From NCBI GenBank assembly GCA_964589825.1, contig CAZPUS010000054.1, positions 1 through 15,791 on the forward strand: a DNA stretch of 15,791 nt, written 5' to 3'. A model generated the notes under the pieces. The model had not been told where the DNA came from. It saw only the letters and a list, made by a program, of their open reading frames with translations, and did not search any database. Shown here in pieces: positions 1 to 8,293 of the stretch (the stretch's first letter is position 1; the number at the start of each line of letters is the position of its first letter). Made by a program: the position numbers and the translations under genes. The DNA comes from CAZPUS01 sp964589825. Its GTDB lineage: Bacteria; Fibrobacterota; Chitinivibrionia; Chitinivibrionales; WJKA01.

Positions 1-30
1 CATCTGCTCTGCCGACTGAGCTACTGAGCA
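1..30 (-). tRNA. tRNA, 5' part only (isotype undetermined)
   Basis: Read on the minus strand, the first 30 bases give a typical tRNA 5' half: a 7-nt acceptor strand, T8-A9, then the D arm GCTC-AGTCGGCA-GAGC, with GG in the D loop, and the first bases of the anticodon stem (GATG). The anticodon lies outside the window, so the isotype cannot be read. The 5' end is placed at base 30 by counting back from T8-A9. A sigma70-like promoter lies directly upstream (53-80), which supports a real transcription unit leaving the window to the left. Confidence 0.85.
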
Positions 31-52
31 GTAAGAAAACTACACGACTAAA

Positions 53-80
53 AATATATTACTCTGCAGTAAAAAGTCAA
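53..80 (-). promoter_or_regulatory. Sigma70-like promoter of the tRNA
   Basis: On the minus strand, TTGACT (complement of 75-80) is followed after 16 bases by TATATT (complement of 53-58). Transcription would start about 15 bases before the tRNA 5' end at base 30, a normal distance for a tRNA leader. The surroundings are AT-rich. Confidence 0.65.
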
Positions 81-151
81 TATTTTTCTGCAAAGAGATA
101 CTCCTGAAGCCGCAGCGTCCTGCGCCGGTATTACAGGGAGACAATTCACGC

Positions 152-832
152 TCAGGTATAGCTGCGGGGACCGAATATGGTGGTACCCAGCCGCACCATG
201 GTACTGCCCTCCTGTACCGCTACGCGATACGAATGCGACATCCCCATGGAAAGCGTATCTATTTGTGTCTGTGGATATCCCGCACGGGCGAGCTCATCGA
301 ATACCTGCTTTGTCTTTTTAAAGTGCGGTCGAACCTGTTCGGGGTCGTTGGTAAAAGGTCCCATGGTCATCAGTCCGCGGAGTCGGAGATGCGCAAGGCT
401 ACTGATTTTCTGCGCGCATTCGCGGACACGATTTGACTCGGGCGGCATTCCGCTTTTGCTAAGCTCGTTCCCGCTGTTTATTTCGATGAGTACATCGATC
501 GATTCGCGTCCCGCTTTTGGCACCCGTTTGTCGATTTCTATCGCTTTTTCGAAGCTTTCTACCGTTTGTACCGTATCAAAAATCGCACAGGCTTTATTTA
601 TCTTGTTTTTTTGCAGATGACCGATCATATGCCAGCTCACCTTACCGGCATCATTGCCGAGTTCATCATAAAGCGTCTGGGCCTGCTGTAAATAATTCTC
701 ACCGATATGGGAAATACCGGCATCTATTGCCTCGCGGACCTGTGCAGCGGTACAGTTTTTTGCCGCAGCGACTAGCGTGACATATTCAGGCAGTTGCTGT
801 TGAATATCACGGATGCGTTGTGCGATGCTCAT
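152..832 (-). CDS. yggS: YggS/PLPBP family pyridoxal phosphate homeostasis protein
   Basis: A 226-aa protein of the usual family length. Members are small single-domain TIM-barrel proteins, related to alanine racemase domain I, that bind pyridoxal 5'-phosphate and buffer the free PLP pool in the cytoplasm; no enzyme reaction is established. Visible family motifs are VAAAK (K25 as PLP lysine), IGENYLQQA, WHMIGHLQKNK, LRLRGLMTMGPF and, near the C-terminus, LSMGMSHSYRVAVQEGSTMVRLGTTIFGPR split across the phosphate-binding loop. The frame stays open upstream to 1036, but those 68 residues do not resemble the family and MSIAQRI is the typical N-terminus, so ATG at 832 is chosen. The Shine-Dalgarno is weak (AGAAAG). 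The gene diverges from thi4 across a 370-bp gap and points toward the tRNA. Confidence 0.95.
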   Translation of the reverse strand: MSIAQRIRDIQQQLPEYVTLVAAAKNCTAAQVREAIDAGISHIGENYLQQAQTLYDELGNDAGKVSWHMIGHLQKNKINKACAIFDTVQTVESFEKAIEIDKRVPKAGRESIDVLIEINSGNELSKSGMPPESNRVRECAQKISSLAHLRLRGLMTMGPFTNDPEQVRPHFKKTKQVFDELARAGYPQTQIDTLSMGMSHSYRVAVQEGSTMVRLGTTIFGPRSYT

Positions 833-1202
833 ACTAGATAGCTTTCTGGTACGTGTATTGTAGTGTCTGTAACGTATCCTGCATGAAAAATAACACATTA
901 CAGTCCGGGAGGCGATAACGGCTGTCAAGTTCCGAATGATATGTTCAAAGCATGCCCCCGGTTGAGCGGTGTTGCGTGCGAAATCTGCTGCCATACCTGC
1001 TGCTCTTACACACATTAAAATGATGATCCAGCCCACGCGGTTGCCCCGTCATTTTCGAAAACACATACCAGGATGGCTCACCGCAGCTTTCATTAAGACA
1101 ATAGATCGGTTCAGGTAAAACGAAATGCTGTAATGCTGGTATGCGAAATTGTATTTTTATCCAATTTACCAATTGTGGTCACCTTCACAAGGAGCAGCTG
1201 TT
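833..1202. other. Divergent intergenic region between yggS and thi4
   Basis: This 370-bp stretch separates two divergent genes and must hold both promoters. On the minus strand there is a TTGACA (complement of 922-927 region) without a convincing -10 at the right distance. Next to thi4, CCAATT occurs twice as a direct repeat (1161-1166 and 1169-1174), and CAATT/AATTG form a small dyad (1162-1175). No TPP-riboswitch core (CTGAGA or GGATAATGC-like elements) was seen before thi4. Open frames here are short and lack family features. Confidence 0.5.
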
Positions 1203-1976
1203 ATGTCGTATGAAAATGCAATTACCAAAGCGATAGTCGACCGGCATCACGAGATGTGGGATTCTCTGCTTGATATAGACGTGGCGATAGTCGGCGCCGG
1301 ACCCAGCGGGATGGTCTGCGCAAAATACCTCGCCGACAAGGGAATCAAAGTGGCGATGTTCGAACGCCACCTCTCTTCGGGCGGCGGAACATGGGGCGGA
1401 GGTATCGGCTATCCATGGGTCGTATTTGAAAAGAACGCTTCTGCCATTCTTGAAGATATGAAAATAAAAACGACCGAATCGGCGCACGATGAGCTTCTTC
1501 TTGCCTCTTCGGTGGAAGTGCCGGTCAAACTCGGTGCTGCGGCTATTGATGCCGGGGTAACGATAATGACCGCTACCGTGGTTGAGGATCTCGTGATTGA
1601 AGCGGGGACAGTGAACGGAGTGGTGCTCAATTCGACCTCTATCCACCGTGCCGGGCTTCATATCGATCCTCTGGCGCTTCGTACACGTTATGTGGTGGAT
1701 GCAACCGGTCACGAGGCGGCGATATCCCATGTGCTGGTCGAAAAAAACCCCGATGTACGTCTGGACGTGCACGGTGAGCGTTCGATGTGGGCTGAAAAAG
1801 GTGAAGAACAGCTTTTAAGCAATACCAAAGAGATATATCCCGGATTATGGGTAACCGGAATGGCGGCCAACGGTGTATACGGAGGCTATCGTATGGGGGC
1901 CGTGTTCGGAGGGATGTTTCTTTCCGGGAAAAAGTGTGCCGACGAAATCGCATCCGCCTTATCCGATCGCAGTTGA
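1203..1976 (+). CDS. thi4: Thi4-family thiazole synthase, sulfide-dependent (His) type
   Basis: A 257-aa flavoprotein-fold enzyme making the thiazole moiety of thiamine (ADP-thiazole) from NAD, glycine and a sulfur source. Visible features: dinucleotide-binding GAGPSG (31-36), the family block ERHLSSGGGTWGGG (54-67), AGLHIDPLALR (150-160), VVDATGHE, and the C-terminal block VTGMAANGVYGGYRMGAVFGG. At the position of the yeast suicidal sulfur-donor cysteine (Cys205, in a C-M-D-P context) this protein has His153 (H-I-D-P). Methanogen enzymes with His there are known to be true catalysts using free sulfide, so that type is inferred. Start: ATG 1203 has AAGGAG at 1189-1194 with 8-nt spacing; an upstream in-frame start at 1149 has none. 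It heads a four-gene plus-strand cluster; no other thiamine gene is in the window. Confidence 0.92.
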   Translation: MSYENAITKAIVDRHHEMWDSLLDIDVAIVGAGPSGMVCAKYLADKGIKVAMFERHLSSGGGTWGGGIGYPWVVFEKNASAILEDMKIKTTESAHDELLLASSVEVPVKLGAAAIDAGVTIMTATVVEDLVIEAGTVNGVVLNSTSIHRAGLHIDPLALRTRYVVDATGHEAAISHVLVEKNPDVRLDVHGERSMWAEKGEEQLLSNTKEIYPGLWVTGMAANGVYGGYRMGAVFGGMFLSGKKCADEIASALSDRS

Positions 1977-1992
1977 GCGATGAGTGGCCTGT

Positions 1993-3843
1993 ATGGAAGA
2001 TGAGATAGGCTATCGCGGCGGGAAATCGATCGAATTTCCCGATGATGCGGGGGTGGTGTGTGTAACACAGCCGCCCTACAACGCCAGGGGTGACGGTATA
2101 CACGACGACACGGAGGCGATAAACCGTGCATTACATGCCTTTCCCAACCAGGGTGCGATAATCTATCTGCCCGATGGAGAATATCGCATCAGTGACACGC
2201 TCACCTGGCCTGCTGCAGACAGTGCGAATGAATACAAGAATACCATTCTGCAGGGGCAGTCAAGAGACGGGGTAACCATTAGACTCGAAGATGAGTGTAA
2301 TGGCTTTGGTGATGTCGATTCACCAAAACCGTGCGTATGGACCGGACACAAGCCGGCGCAGCGGTTTCGTAACGCCATTCGCAATTGTACGGTATCCACC
2401 GGGAGAAACAATCCGGGTGCCATCGGCATCCGGTTTATCGCAAACAACCAGGGCTGTATCCGGCATGTACGCATATGCAGCGATGATAATAATTCCCACA
2501 TCGGTCTCGACATGGGATTTACGGATGAGATCGGCCCCCTGCTTGTCAAGTACGTGGAGATAGAGGGCTTCAATACCGGCATATATACTGCATTCGTGGT
2601 CGACAGTATGTGTTTTGAGCATGTGCGTCTTCTGAATAATCACTCATGGGGGATATATAATGATGGCCAGAGCATCAGCGTACGAAAACTCACGGTACGG
2701 GGATCCCCGTGCGGGTTGTACAACCGGCATCCGGATGGATGTGTAGTAATGATCGAATCACGGATTACTGCCGATGGCTGCGACACCCCGGCACTTGCCG
2801 CAATCCATAACAGAGGAACGCTTTTTGTCCGCGATATTTTCGTATGCGGCTATAAAATGTCGATACTAAACGATGCCGGAACGATGAATAATAGCATACA
2901 AGAGAATATTACCGAATTCGTCTCTCATGAGGTAAAAACGCCGCATCCGCAAGTTCCGGCGAGATCGCTGCGGCTTGCCGTACGGGAAACACCGGACGTA
3001 GCATGTGATGAGCTTGACAAATGGGTCAGCCCCACTCATTTCGGCGCCCGGCCGGGAAGCGGTATAGATTGTGCGGATGCTGTCCAGAAAGCGATCGATT
3101 CGGGAGGATCGACACTCTACTTTCCCCGTGGAAGCTATACGATAGAAAAGCCGGTTATTATCCGGGGAGCTATAAAGAGGATAACAGGATGTGAGGCCGC
3201 GATAACTACCGTTGCCTCGGATGAGCCGATCTTCTATTTTACCGATGGTGTGCATCCGTGCGTGGTATTGGAGCGCATGCAGGGTGATTATACACGGAGG
3301 GTAAGTATCCTGCACGAGGCGTCAAGGGAGCTCATCATTCAAAGCTGTTGTGATATATCGTGTCATATGCGTGGCAGTGGTAATCTTTTCGTGGAGGATG
3401 TATGTTCCAATCCTCATTCTCACTGGGAAATCAGGGGTCAGTCGGTCTGGGCGCGGCAGCTCAATCCGGAAAACAACGGATGTGATGTAGATAATCAGGG
3501 GGGGACACTATGGATTCTCGGTTTCAAAACCGAGCGATTCGGTCCCCTGCTGCGCAACAGCGAACATGCCAGAACCGAAATACTCGGCGGATTTTTTTAT
3601 GCGACCACGGGGGAAAAAGAGTATCCGTGTTTTGAAAACCGCAACTCCGATCTCTCGGTAACTATGGCGGAGGCGTGTTTTACGCGCTATCCTTTTATCA
3701 GTATAGTGAAGGAAACAGGTGGGCTGCAGCCCGGGGAGCTGTATATCACGCGGGATGAATTCCCCCGACGTACTGAAAACGGCACTGTAATTGCACTGTA
3801 TGCAAGCACAGCGGCAGGTAGCAGAAAAAAAGCACATTCCTGA
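1993..3843 (+). CDS. Two-domain right-handed beta-helix protein (pectate-lyase-3-like)
   Basis: A 616-aa protein with two copies of the N-terminal signature of Pectate_lyase_3/GH28-GH55-type beta-helices. The first spans about residues 28-72 (ARGDGIHDDTEAINRAL, then IIYLPDGEYRISDTL); the second about 344-395 (THFGARPGSGIDCADAVQKA, then LYFPRGSYTIEKPVII). Each is followed by about 250 residues rich in short beta-strand repeats, so the molecule is probably two tandem beta-helices. Such proteins usually bind or cleave polysaccharides; substrate and catalytic residues cannot be assigned. No signal peptide is visible, unusual for this fold. ATG 1993 is used; an in-frame GTG at 1984 is equally possible, as neither has a strong Shine-Dalgarno. 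It starts 16 nt after thi4 and ends 15 nt before the next gene, suggesting co-transcription. Confidence 0.8.
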   Translation: MEDEIGYRGGKSIEFPDDAGVVCVTQPPYNARGDGIHDDTEAINRALHAFPNQGAIIYLPDGEYRISDTLTWPAADSANEYKNTILQGQSRDGVTIRLEDECNGFGDVDSPKPCVWTGHKPAQRFRNAIRNCTVSTGRNNPGAIGIRFIANNQGCIRHVRICSDDNNSHIGLDMGFTDEIGPLLVKYVEIEGFNTGIYTAFVVDSMCFEHVRLLNNHSWGIYNDGQSISVRKLTVRGSPCGLYNRHPDGCVVMIESRITADGCDTPALAAIHNRGTLFVRDIFVCGYKMSILNDAGTMNNSIQENITEFVSHEVKTPHPQVPARSLRLAVRETPDVACDELDKWVSPTHFGARPGSGIDCADAVQKAIDSGGSTLYFPRGSYTIEKPVIIRGAIKRITGCEAAITTVASDEPIFYFTDGVHPCVVLERMQGDYTRRVSILHEASRELIIQSCCDISCHMRGSGNLFVEDVCSNPHSHWEIRGQSVWARQLNPENNGCDVDNQGGTLWILGFKTERFGPLLRNSEHARTEILGGFFYATTGEKEYPCFENRNSDLSVTMAEACFTRYPFISIVKETGGLQPGELYITRDEFPRRTENGTVIALYASTAAGSRKKAHS

Positions 3844-3858
3844 GACAAGAGGAGTTTG

Positions 3859-4617
3859 ATGAGTCACGAATGCGAAGACGGAGAATATCGTGTTGAACTG
3901 CCGGGAGAGGGAACCTGCATAGGGCAGACGCGGCCATTCGATAAAGCCCTGCGTCTTCTTCGCCACAAACATTCCCGTGCACCGCTGCCACTCACGGAAC
4001 TGGCTCGAATGCGTATTAAGCAGCCGTACACGTCGCCATTATGCAACTACGGAAGTTTTGTTAAAGAGGCGCTCGTATATACCGCGGCTGGTAAAACCTA
4101 TTTCGTGCGCAACTCGCCGCTTTGTGATATTCACTACGCCTCAGCGGCACGTGCACAGCACGATCGGCTCGAACAAGTGCAGGGCACTGCTGATGTCCAC
4201 CGCGGGTTTGGTGAAATATATTTCGGTGAGATTCTTCCGCCTGGGTTATGGCAGCATTACCTTACCATATGTAAAGAAGATACGCACAAACCGCTCATAC
4301 AGCGACGGGTGTTCGAACTCGACAGACAAACGAGCTGGCGAGTACCGTGCAGAGAGTTCGCACAGGTGTCGCTTTTGTGCTGGCTTTTTGGCGGGCCGGA
4401 ACGGGCATCGGCATATGGGGACTACCTTTTATCGGCCGGCATCGACAAAACGCCTGTCTGGCTGGTGGATTGGCTGAAACAGGATAACTCACGTCCTGCG
4501 TTTCTTCGTCAGCTCTATTTCGGCAATATCCCACAGGGATCCAGTATCAACGGCGGGCGCCGTCTTGGCTTCGATGACGGTGCAATGAGCCGGACGTGGG
4601 GTATTCGGGAAGAATAA
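3859..4617 (+). CDS. Hypothetical protein, 252 aa, family not recognised
   Basis: A clear coding frame with AGAGGAG at 3848-3854 just before ATG 3859 (a TTG at 3856 lies too close to be the start). The product is soluble-looking: no signal peptide or membrane segment, rich in Arg, Tyr, Trp and scattered Cys (7 or more, not in paired CxxC motifs). Notable stretches are KTYFVRNSPLCDIHYAS, GFGEIYFGEILPPGLWQHYL and a C-terminal NGGRRLGFDDGAMSRTWG. I recognise no family. It sits 15 nt after the beta-helix gene and 76 nt before the SDR gene on the same strand, so it probably shares their process. Function unknown. Confidence 0.75.
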   Translation: MSHECEDGEYRVELPGEGTCIGQTRPFDKALRLLRHKHSRAPLPLTELARMRIKQPYTSPLCNYGSFVKEALVYTAAGKTYFVRNSPLCDIHYASAARAQHDRLEQVQGTADVHRGFGEIYFGEILPPGLWQHYLTICKEDTHKPLIQRRVFELDRQTSWRVPCREFAQVSLLCWLFGGPERASAYGDYLLSAGIDKTPVWLVDWLKQDNSRPAFLRQLYFGNIPQGSSINGGRRLGFDDGAMSRTWGIREE

Positions 4618-4693
4618 AACAGTATGCGGCGGATATGGCGCTATTCTGCTGCATGGCGTATAAGGTGAAACACAGAACAAAGGAGGATGCAAT

Positions 4694-5647
4694 ATGCGTG
4701 CCGTGATAATAGGTGGTACCGGAAGAGTGGGGACCTATCTTACTCCGCGTATGGTGGAAGCGGGGTACGAGACCATAGTGGTAAGCCGTGGTAAACGCTG
4801 CCCCTTGAAAGCTCATGGAGCCTGGAAGGCGGTTTCGCAGGTCTCCATCGATCGTAAAGCGCATGAAGTCCGCGGCACGTTTGGAGAAAAAATCGCATCG
4901 CTGAAGCCCGACATAGTCGTCGACATGATGTGTTTTGCTCCGGAAAGTGCGCAGCAGCTAATGGATGCATTGCAGGAAGCGGTGCAGCATGTGCTGGTGT
5001 GCAGCACTCACTGGGTGTACGGGCATTCAACCATTGTACCCAATGACGAGACCACTCCGCATCAACCGATATGTGAGTATGGTATCGGTAAAGCGCGCAT
5101 GGGTGAGGTGCTGATGCGCAAGGCGCGCACGCACGGATTTCCGGCAACCGTTATTCTTTCGGGGCATATTGTATGCCCCGGTGATATTCCGGTCAATCCC
5201 GCCGGGAATAAGGACCCGCAGGTTTTTGGACGACTTGCACGCGGTGAACGGGTTGTCATTCCGAACAATGGTATGGAAACACTGCATCATGTACACGCGG
5301 ATGATCTTGCACAGGGATTCATGAACGCGATTGCGCATCGATCGGTTGCCGTAGGAGAGTACTTTAATATCATGTCACCTGCAGCCGTTACATTTCGCGG
5401 ATATGCCGAAGCGGTTGCCTCATGGTTCGGCCGGAGCGCGCAGCTGGAATACCGCCCCTGGGAGCAGTGGAAGCACGATTTTGACCCAGAATGGGTGGAT
5501 CAGACCTGGCAGCATTTGTTCCACAGTCCGAATCAAAGCATTGAGAAAGCAAAACGGCTGCTGGGATACCAGCCACGCTACTCTTCTTTGCAGGCACTGC
5601 GTGAATCGGTAATGTGGCTTAAGGATAACGGAGTTGGCGATACCTGA
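4694..5647 (+). CDS. Extended SDR, NAD-dependent epimerase/dehydratase family
   Basis: A 317-aa Rossmann-fold protein. The N-terminal GGTGRVG (7-13) is the GxxGxxG nucleotide-binding loop of extended/atypical SDRs, followed by an acidic strand end (VVDMMCFAP, 75-83), CSTHWVYG (103-110) in the position of the active-site Ser/Thr strand, and Y129-G-I-G-K133 as the catalytic YxxxK. Residues 150-220 carry the substrate-loop motif with conserved HxxHxDD-like HHVHADDLAQ, typical of nucleotide-sugar epimerases and related reductases. Substrate cannot be deduced. An excellent AAAGGAGG (4679-4686) precedes ATG 4694 by 7 nt. It is the last gene of the thi4 cluster and converges on the MCE operon; no clear terminator separates them. 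Confidence 0.88.
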   Translation: MRAVIIGGTGRVGTYLTPRMVEAGYETIVVSRGKRCPLKAHGAWKAVSQVSIDRKAHEVRGTFGEKIASLKPDIVVDMMCFAPESAQQLMDALQEAVQHVLVCSTHWVYGHSTIVPNDETTPHQPICEYGIGKARMGEVLMRKARTHGFPATVILSGHIVCPGDIPVNPAGNKDPQVFGRLARGERVVIPNNGMETLHHVHADDLAQGFMNAIAHRSVAVGEYFNIMSPAAVTFRGYAEAVASWFGRSAQLEYRPWEQWKHDFDPEWVDQTWQHLFHSPNQSIEKAKRLLGYQPRYSSLQALRESVMWLKDNGVGDT

Positions 5648-5930
5648 ACCAAAAGATGGTGTTTGCTGCGAAATCCTGTCCTCCGTATCGGCCCTCCTGC
5701 GTGTCGAAAAACAGTGAGCCAACCAACGAAATAGACACGTCATTTCCGGGGAGGCAATAACAGCACGACACACCGAATTTTTCTTCATTGCTATCGGTTA
5801 GTGTAAACGCTAAATGAATCGGTGTGAAATCGAAGGGGTGAGATGCCGGAGATGTGGAGGGATACTTATCTTGCGGTATAAGAAAAACGGATGAGCACTC
5901 GATGCGTCGAAAGATTGGATGCTGCATCAT
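5619..5930 (-). other. Out-of-frame open segment after the beta-barrel gene, possible 3' remnant
   Basis: An open minus-strand frame of 103 codons overlaps the last 65 bp of the barrel gene in a different frame and the last 29 bp of the SDR gene. After the barrel stop at 5866 its conceptual product has alternating, aromatic-rich, beta-hairpin-like stretches (VSISLVGSLFFDTQEG, then FAANTIFWFRYRQLRY) ending in an aromatic residue, like the last strands of an outer-membrane barrel. No Shine-Dalgarno or independent start is convincing. It may be a frameshifted barrel terminus, a decayed second barrel, or chance. Confidence 0.25.
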
Positions 5931-7668
5931 TCGTGTTGCTTACCGTATAGCGATAGACATAATCGAGGGTGACCGCGCGGGAAATGTTGAGTCGTACGGT
6001 GTTGCTTATATCGATGTCGGGTTCCGAGATATTATTGAATGGCAGAAGCATATTGAACTCTATTTCATCGCTTATCCATTGCGCTAAAGAAAAATCCGAG
6101 AAAAAGATAAGCTCCGGGCCGACGGTCAAAGAATTGATGTTTTTATTTTTTTCGAGTGAAAGCACCCGCGCATTCTCCTGTAAAGGGATTCCCCGGTTTT
6201 GGTAGCGGATCGTGTCGTATGCGGTGTCTTTTTTTGTATAGGTATCCCAGACATTTTCCTTTTCGATGCCAAGCCCCACCCTGAAATCAGTTTCAATTAG
6301 CGAACGCGTAATCAGATCGAGACTCGTACCCGCGCCGATCTGCAGTTTAACCGGTGAGAAAAGGGGACCGAGACGCCACGACTCCTGCGTACTGTCAACT
6401 TCTTCTATTTGCTGCGTGTCGGGGTCGAATATGCTGATATAGCTTTTACTGCTGTCATCGTGCTGCAAATGGGTGTAGTGCGGAAAGAGACCGCATTCAA
6501 AACTGGCACGTGTGTAAGGGCCTATCCATTTAAGGAAACGCCATACAAACAAACTGCGCAGCCGCAGCTCATCGTTGCGGATTTCGATGTTGCGCAGTTT
6601 CAGACCCTGTGAGTGAAGGCCCTGGTTGATATCGAGGCGATTTGTCCATTCAAACGGATCGTGTGAATAGACCGCTTTTGAGCTGAACAGAAGCGCAAGT
6701 GAAGACGTGACGTTTAACGAGTCGTTTTGTAAATCATTCCGTGAATGAAAATCGAGCGATCCGCCGATGTCGAATCCGTATTTCCAGTCAGGAGTGAGAG
6801 CGCTTTTGGCAGCTATGTTGACCCTTCCTCCGCCCACGATTTCGCCGTTATTTTCATTCACGACAACCACAAGGTCGGTGAGTTCTCCGGGCAGTATACG
6901 GGTCGTTATAAAATTGGTCGGGGTGTTGTAGCTTTGTCCAAGTCCGAAGATCTTGTACGTTCCGGGTGGCAAAATCCATGTCTTGAGTTTTTCTCCCATT
7001 TGTTCAGATCTGCCCTGGCCTCGTCCGTATGGAGTAAAATCGTCTATGCGAACCAATTCATACGATTCGTCGATGGGTACGTTGCGTTCGTTGACCACTT
7101 CAATTTTGATCCCCGCCCAGTCGGGAATCAACGGAACCAGTTTCCCTTTTGTGATTGTTATACGTTGAGTGTAACGTTGATCATAGGTCCCGTTGCCGAG
7201 GTAGATGCGGTAGGTCCCCGGGGAGAGGGCATATTGCTGTCCGCATCTGCCGGAGTTAATCAGCTTTCCTGTGGAATCGACTATTTCTATCGATGGTTCA
7301 CGGTCAGGCTCGCTCATGCAGGGGATATACACGGCCCCTTTGCCAAAAGGGATATCGCTTCTGTTCTGAGCAAGCTGCATGGTGAGTGAGGGTGCATCCC
7401 AGGTTTTGGCAAGGGAGTCGAGCCACCATGTGTGTGCGCTGTCGTTGACGGAATCGATACGGGCGGGTCCATGAAACGTTTTTTTGTCCGGCAGAGAATC
7501 CCTTTCTATAAGCTGCCGGCTGTATTCTTCGGTTATATCCTTACCGGGAAGACCTGAGGGTAAACGCGCGACAGCAGGCAGGATACACATGCACAGCACC
7601 AGCAGTACCGGCTCGACATGCAGATGCCTGAGTAACCGTATCAGGAAATTTTGTGGGGAGGTATGCAT
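5866..7668 (-). CDS. PEGA-repeat and beta-barrel outer-membrane-like protein of the MCE operon
   Basis: A 600-aa exported protein. Residues 19-34 form a hydrophobic signal segment with a plausible signal-peptidase site at A32-V-A34. Two PEGA-like/beta-sandwich units follow: LSPGTYRI (148-155) and LPPGTYKI (233-240), each preceded by a strand of the xxxVVNxxN type. From about 285 to the end the chain alternates polar and hydrophobic/aromatic residues in strand-length runs (e.g. LRLRSLFVWRFLKWIGPY, LRLNISRAVTLDYVYRY-type stretches) and ends HRVLIRFSYTAR, as expected for a beta-barrel. It follows the lipoprotein gene after 7 nt, with AAAGGG overlapping that gene's end as ribosome binding site. 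The context suggests an outer-membrane partner of the MCE lipid transporter; that role is inference, the family is not recognised. Confidence 0.75.
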   Translation of the reverse strand: MHTSPQNFLIRLLRHLHVEPVLLVLCMCILPAVARLPSGLPGKDITEEYSRQLIERDSLPDKKTFHGPARIDSVNDSAHTWWLDSLAKTWDAPSLTMQLAQNRSDIPFGKGAVYIPCMSEPDREPSIEIVDSTGKLINSGRCGQQYALSPGTYRIYLGNGTYDQRYTQRITITKGKLVPLIPDWAGIKIEVVNERNVPIDESYELVRIDDFTPYGRGQGRSEQMGEKLKTWILPPGTYKIFGLGQSYNTPTNFITTRILPGELTDLVVVVNENNGEIVGGGRVNIAAKSALTPDWKYGFDIGGSLDFHSRNDLQNDSLNVTSSLALLFSSKAVYSHDPFEWTNRLDINQGLHSQGLKLRNIEIRNDELRLRSLFVWRFLKWIGPYTRASFECGLFPHYTHLQHDDSSKSYISIFDPDTQQIEEVDSTQESWRLGPLFSPVKLQIGAGTSLDLITRSLIETDFRVGLGIEKENVWDTYTKKDTAYDTIRYQNRGIPLQENARVLSLEKNKNINSLTVGPELIFFSDFSLAQWISDEIEFNMLLPFNNISEPDIDISNTVRLNISRAVTLDYVYRYTVSNTNDAASNLSTHRVLIRFSYTAR

Positions 7669-7675
7669 GGTACTA

Positions 7676-8293
7676 TTATAACCCTTTGTACTCCTTCTGC
7701 AGGATAACCTCGATATCGTGCAGAACCTGATTCATGATATACTCCAGAATGGATGACATTTCCTTGACAAGCAGTACCGTATCGTGTTCATACACCTTTT
7801 TGGTGTTATCGAAGTTTCTGGTATACATGATTCGTCCATCGGATGTGCGGGTCAGTGTGATCGTCAATGCAAGATGTGCATACCATTCATTCTCGCTGTC
7901 GTATTCCTCGATTGCGTCGATGCGACCGCTGAGTTCGTAATCGGGTTCGTATCCTTCATCGTAGCGTCGTACCACATGACTGACAAGCTGTGATTTTTCG
8001 AGATGGTTGTATACGAGATCTGTAATCATCCGGGATGGTTTTATCGCCCAGACGCGGTACCAGTCGTAGTTAAGCTGGAAAGAACTCTTGCGATATACGA
8101 GTTGATTCCGTTCATAGACATCCTCGATATCGAAATCTTTGATGCGGATGGTCGCCGGATACGAATTCGAGGCATTTTTTACTGCCGTGGGGATATAATT
8201 CAACACGTAGTAGCGTTTGTTGATATTAGAAGCACAACCCCATATCAGCATAACACTGCAAACGGTAATGATTGTTTTATACGGTAGTTTCAT
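7676..8293 (-). CDS. ABC-type transport auxiliary lipoprotein (PqiC/YmbA-like, ABC_trans_aux)
   Basis: A 205-aa lipoprotein: a short signal peptide ends in LIWGC, with Cys20 as the lipidation site. The mature part begins KRYYVLNYIP, the YYxL start typical of the ABC_trans_aux (DUF330) family, followed by IRIKDFDIEDVYERNQLVYR, also family-like. PqiC is the known relative and forms part of an outer-membrane/periplasmic assembly with an MCE protein. The ATG overlaps the stop of the mce gene by 4 bp (ATGA), and a GGAAG Shine-Dalgarno lies inside the mce 3' end, indicating translational coupling. No Asp appears at +2 after the Cys (it is Ala), so outer-membrane sorting is compatible. Confidence 0.85.
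   Translation of the reverse strand: MKLPYKTIITVCSVMLIWGCASNINKRYYVLNYIPTAVKNASNSYPATIRIKDFDIEDVYERNQLVYRKSSFQLNYDWYRVWAIKPSRMITDLVYNHLEKSQLVSHVVRRYDEGYEPDYELSGRIDAIEEYDSENEWYAHLALTITLTRTSDGRIMYTRNFDNTKKVYEHDTVLLVKEMSSILEYIMNQVLHDIEVILQKEYKGL

Noticed and set aside
100..151. Terminator after yggS
   Set aside because: CGCAG/CTGCG hairpin exists on the minus strand but without a T-tract.
177..620. Plus-strand open frame opposite yggS
   Set aside because: Fully antisense to a well-conserved YggS gene; no ribosome binding site or family resemblance.
1037..1202. TPP riboswitch before thi4
   Set aside because: Searched by eye for the conserved core elements; none found on the plus strand.
1185..1772. 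195-codon minus-strand frame opposite thi4
   Set aside because: Low-complexity, His/Arg-rich shadow of the thi4 coding sequence.
6745..7389. 214-codon plus-strand frame opposite the PEGA/barrel gene
   Set aside because: The minus-strand product has a signal peptide and repeats and fits the operon; the antisense product has neither.
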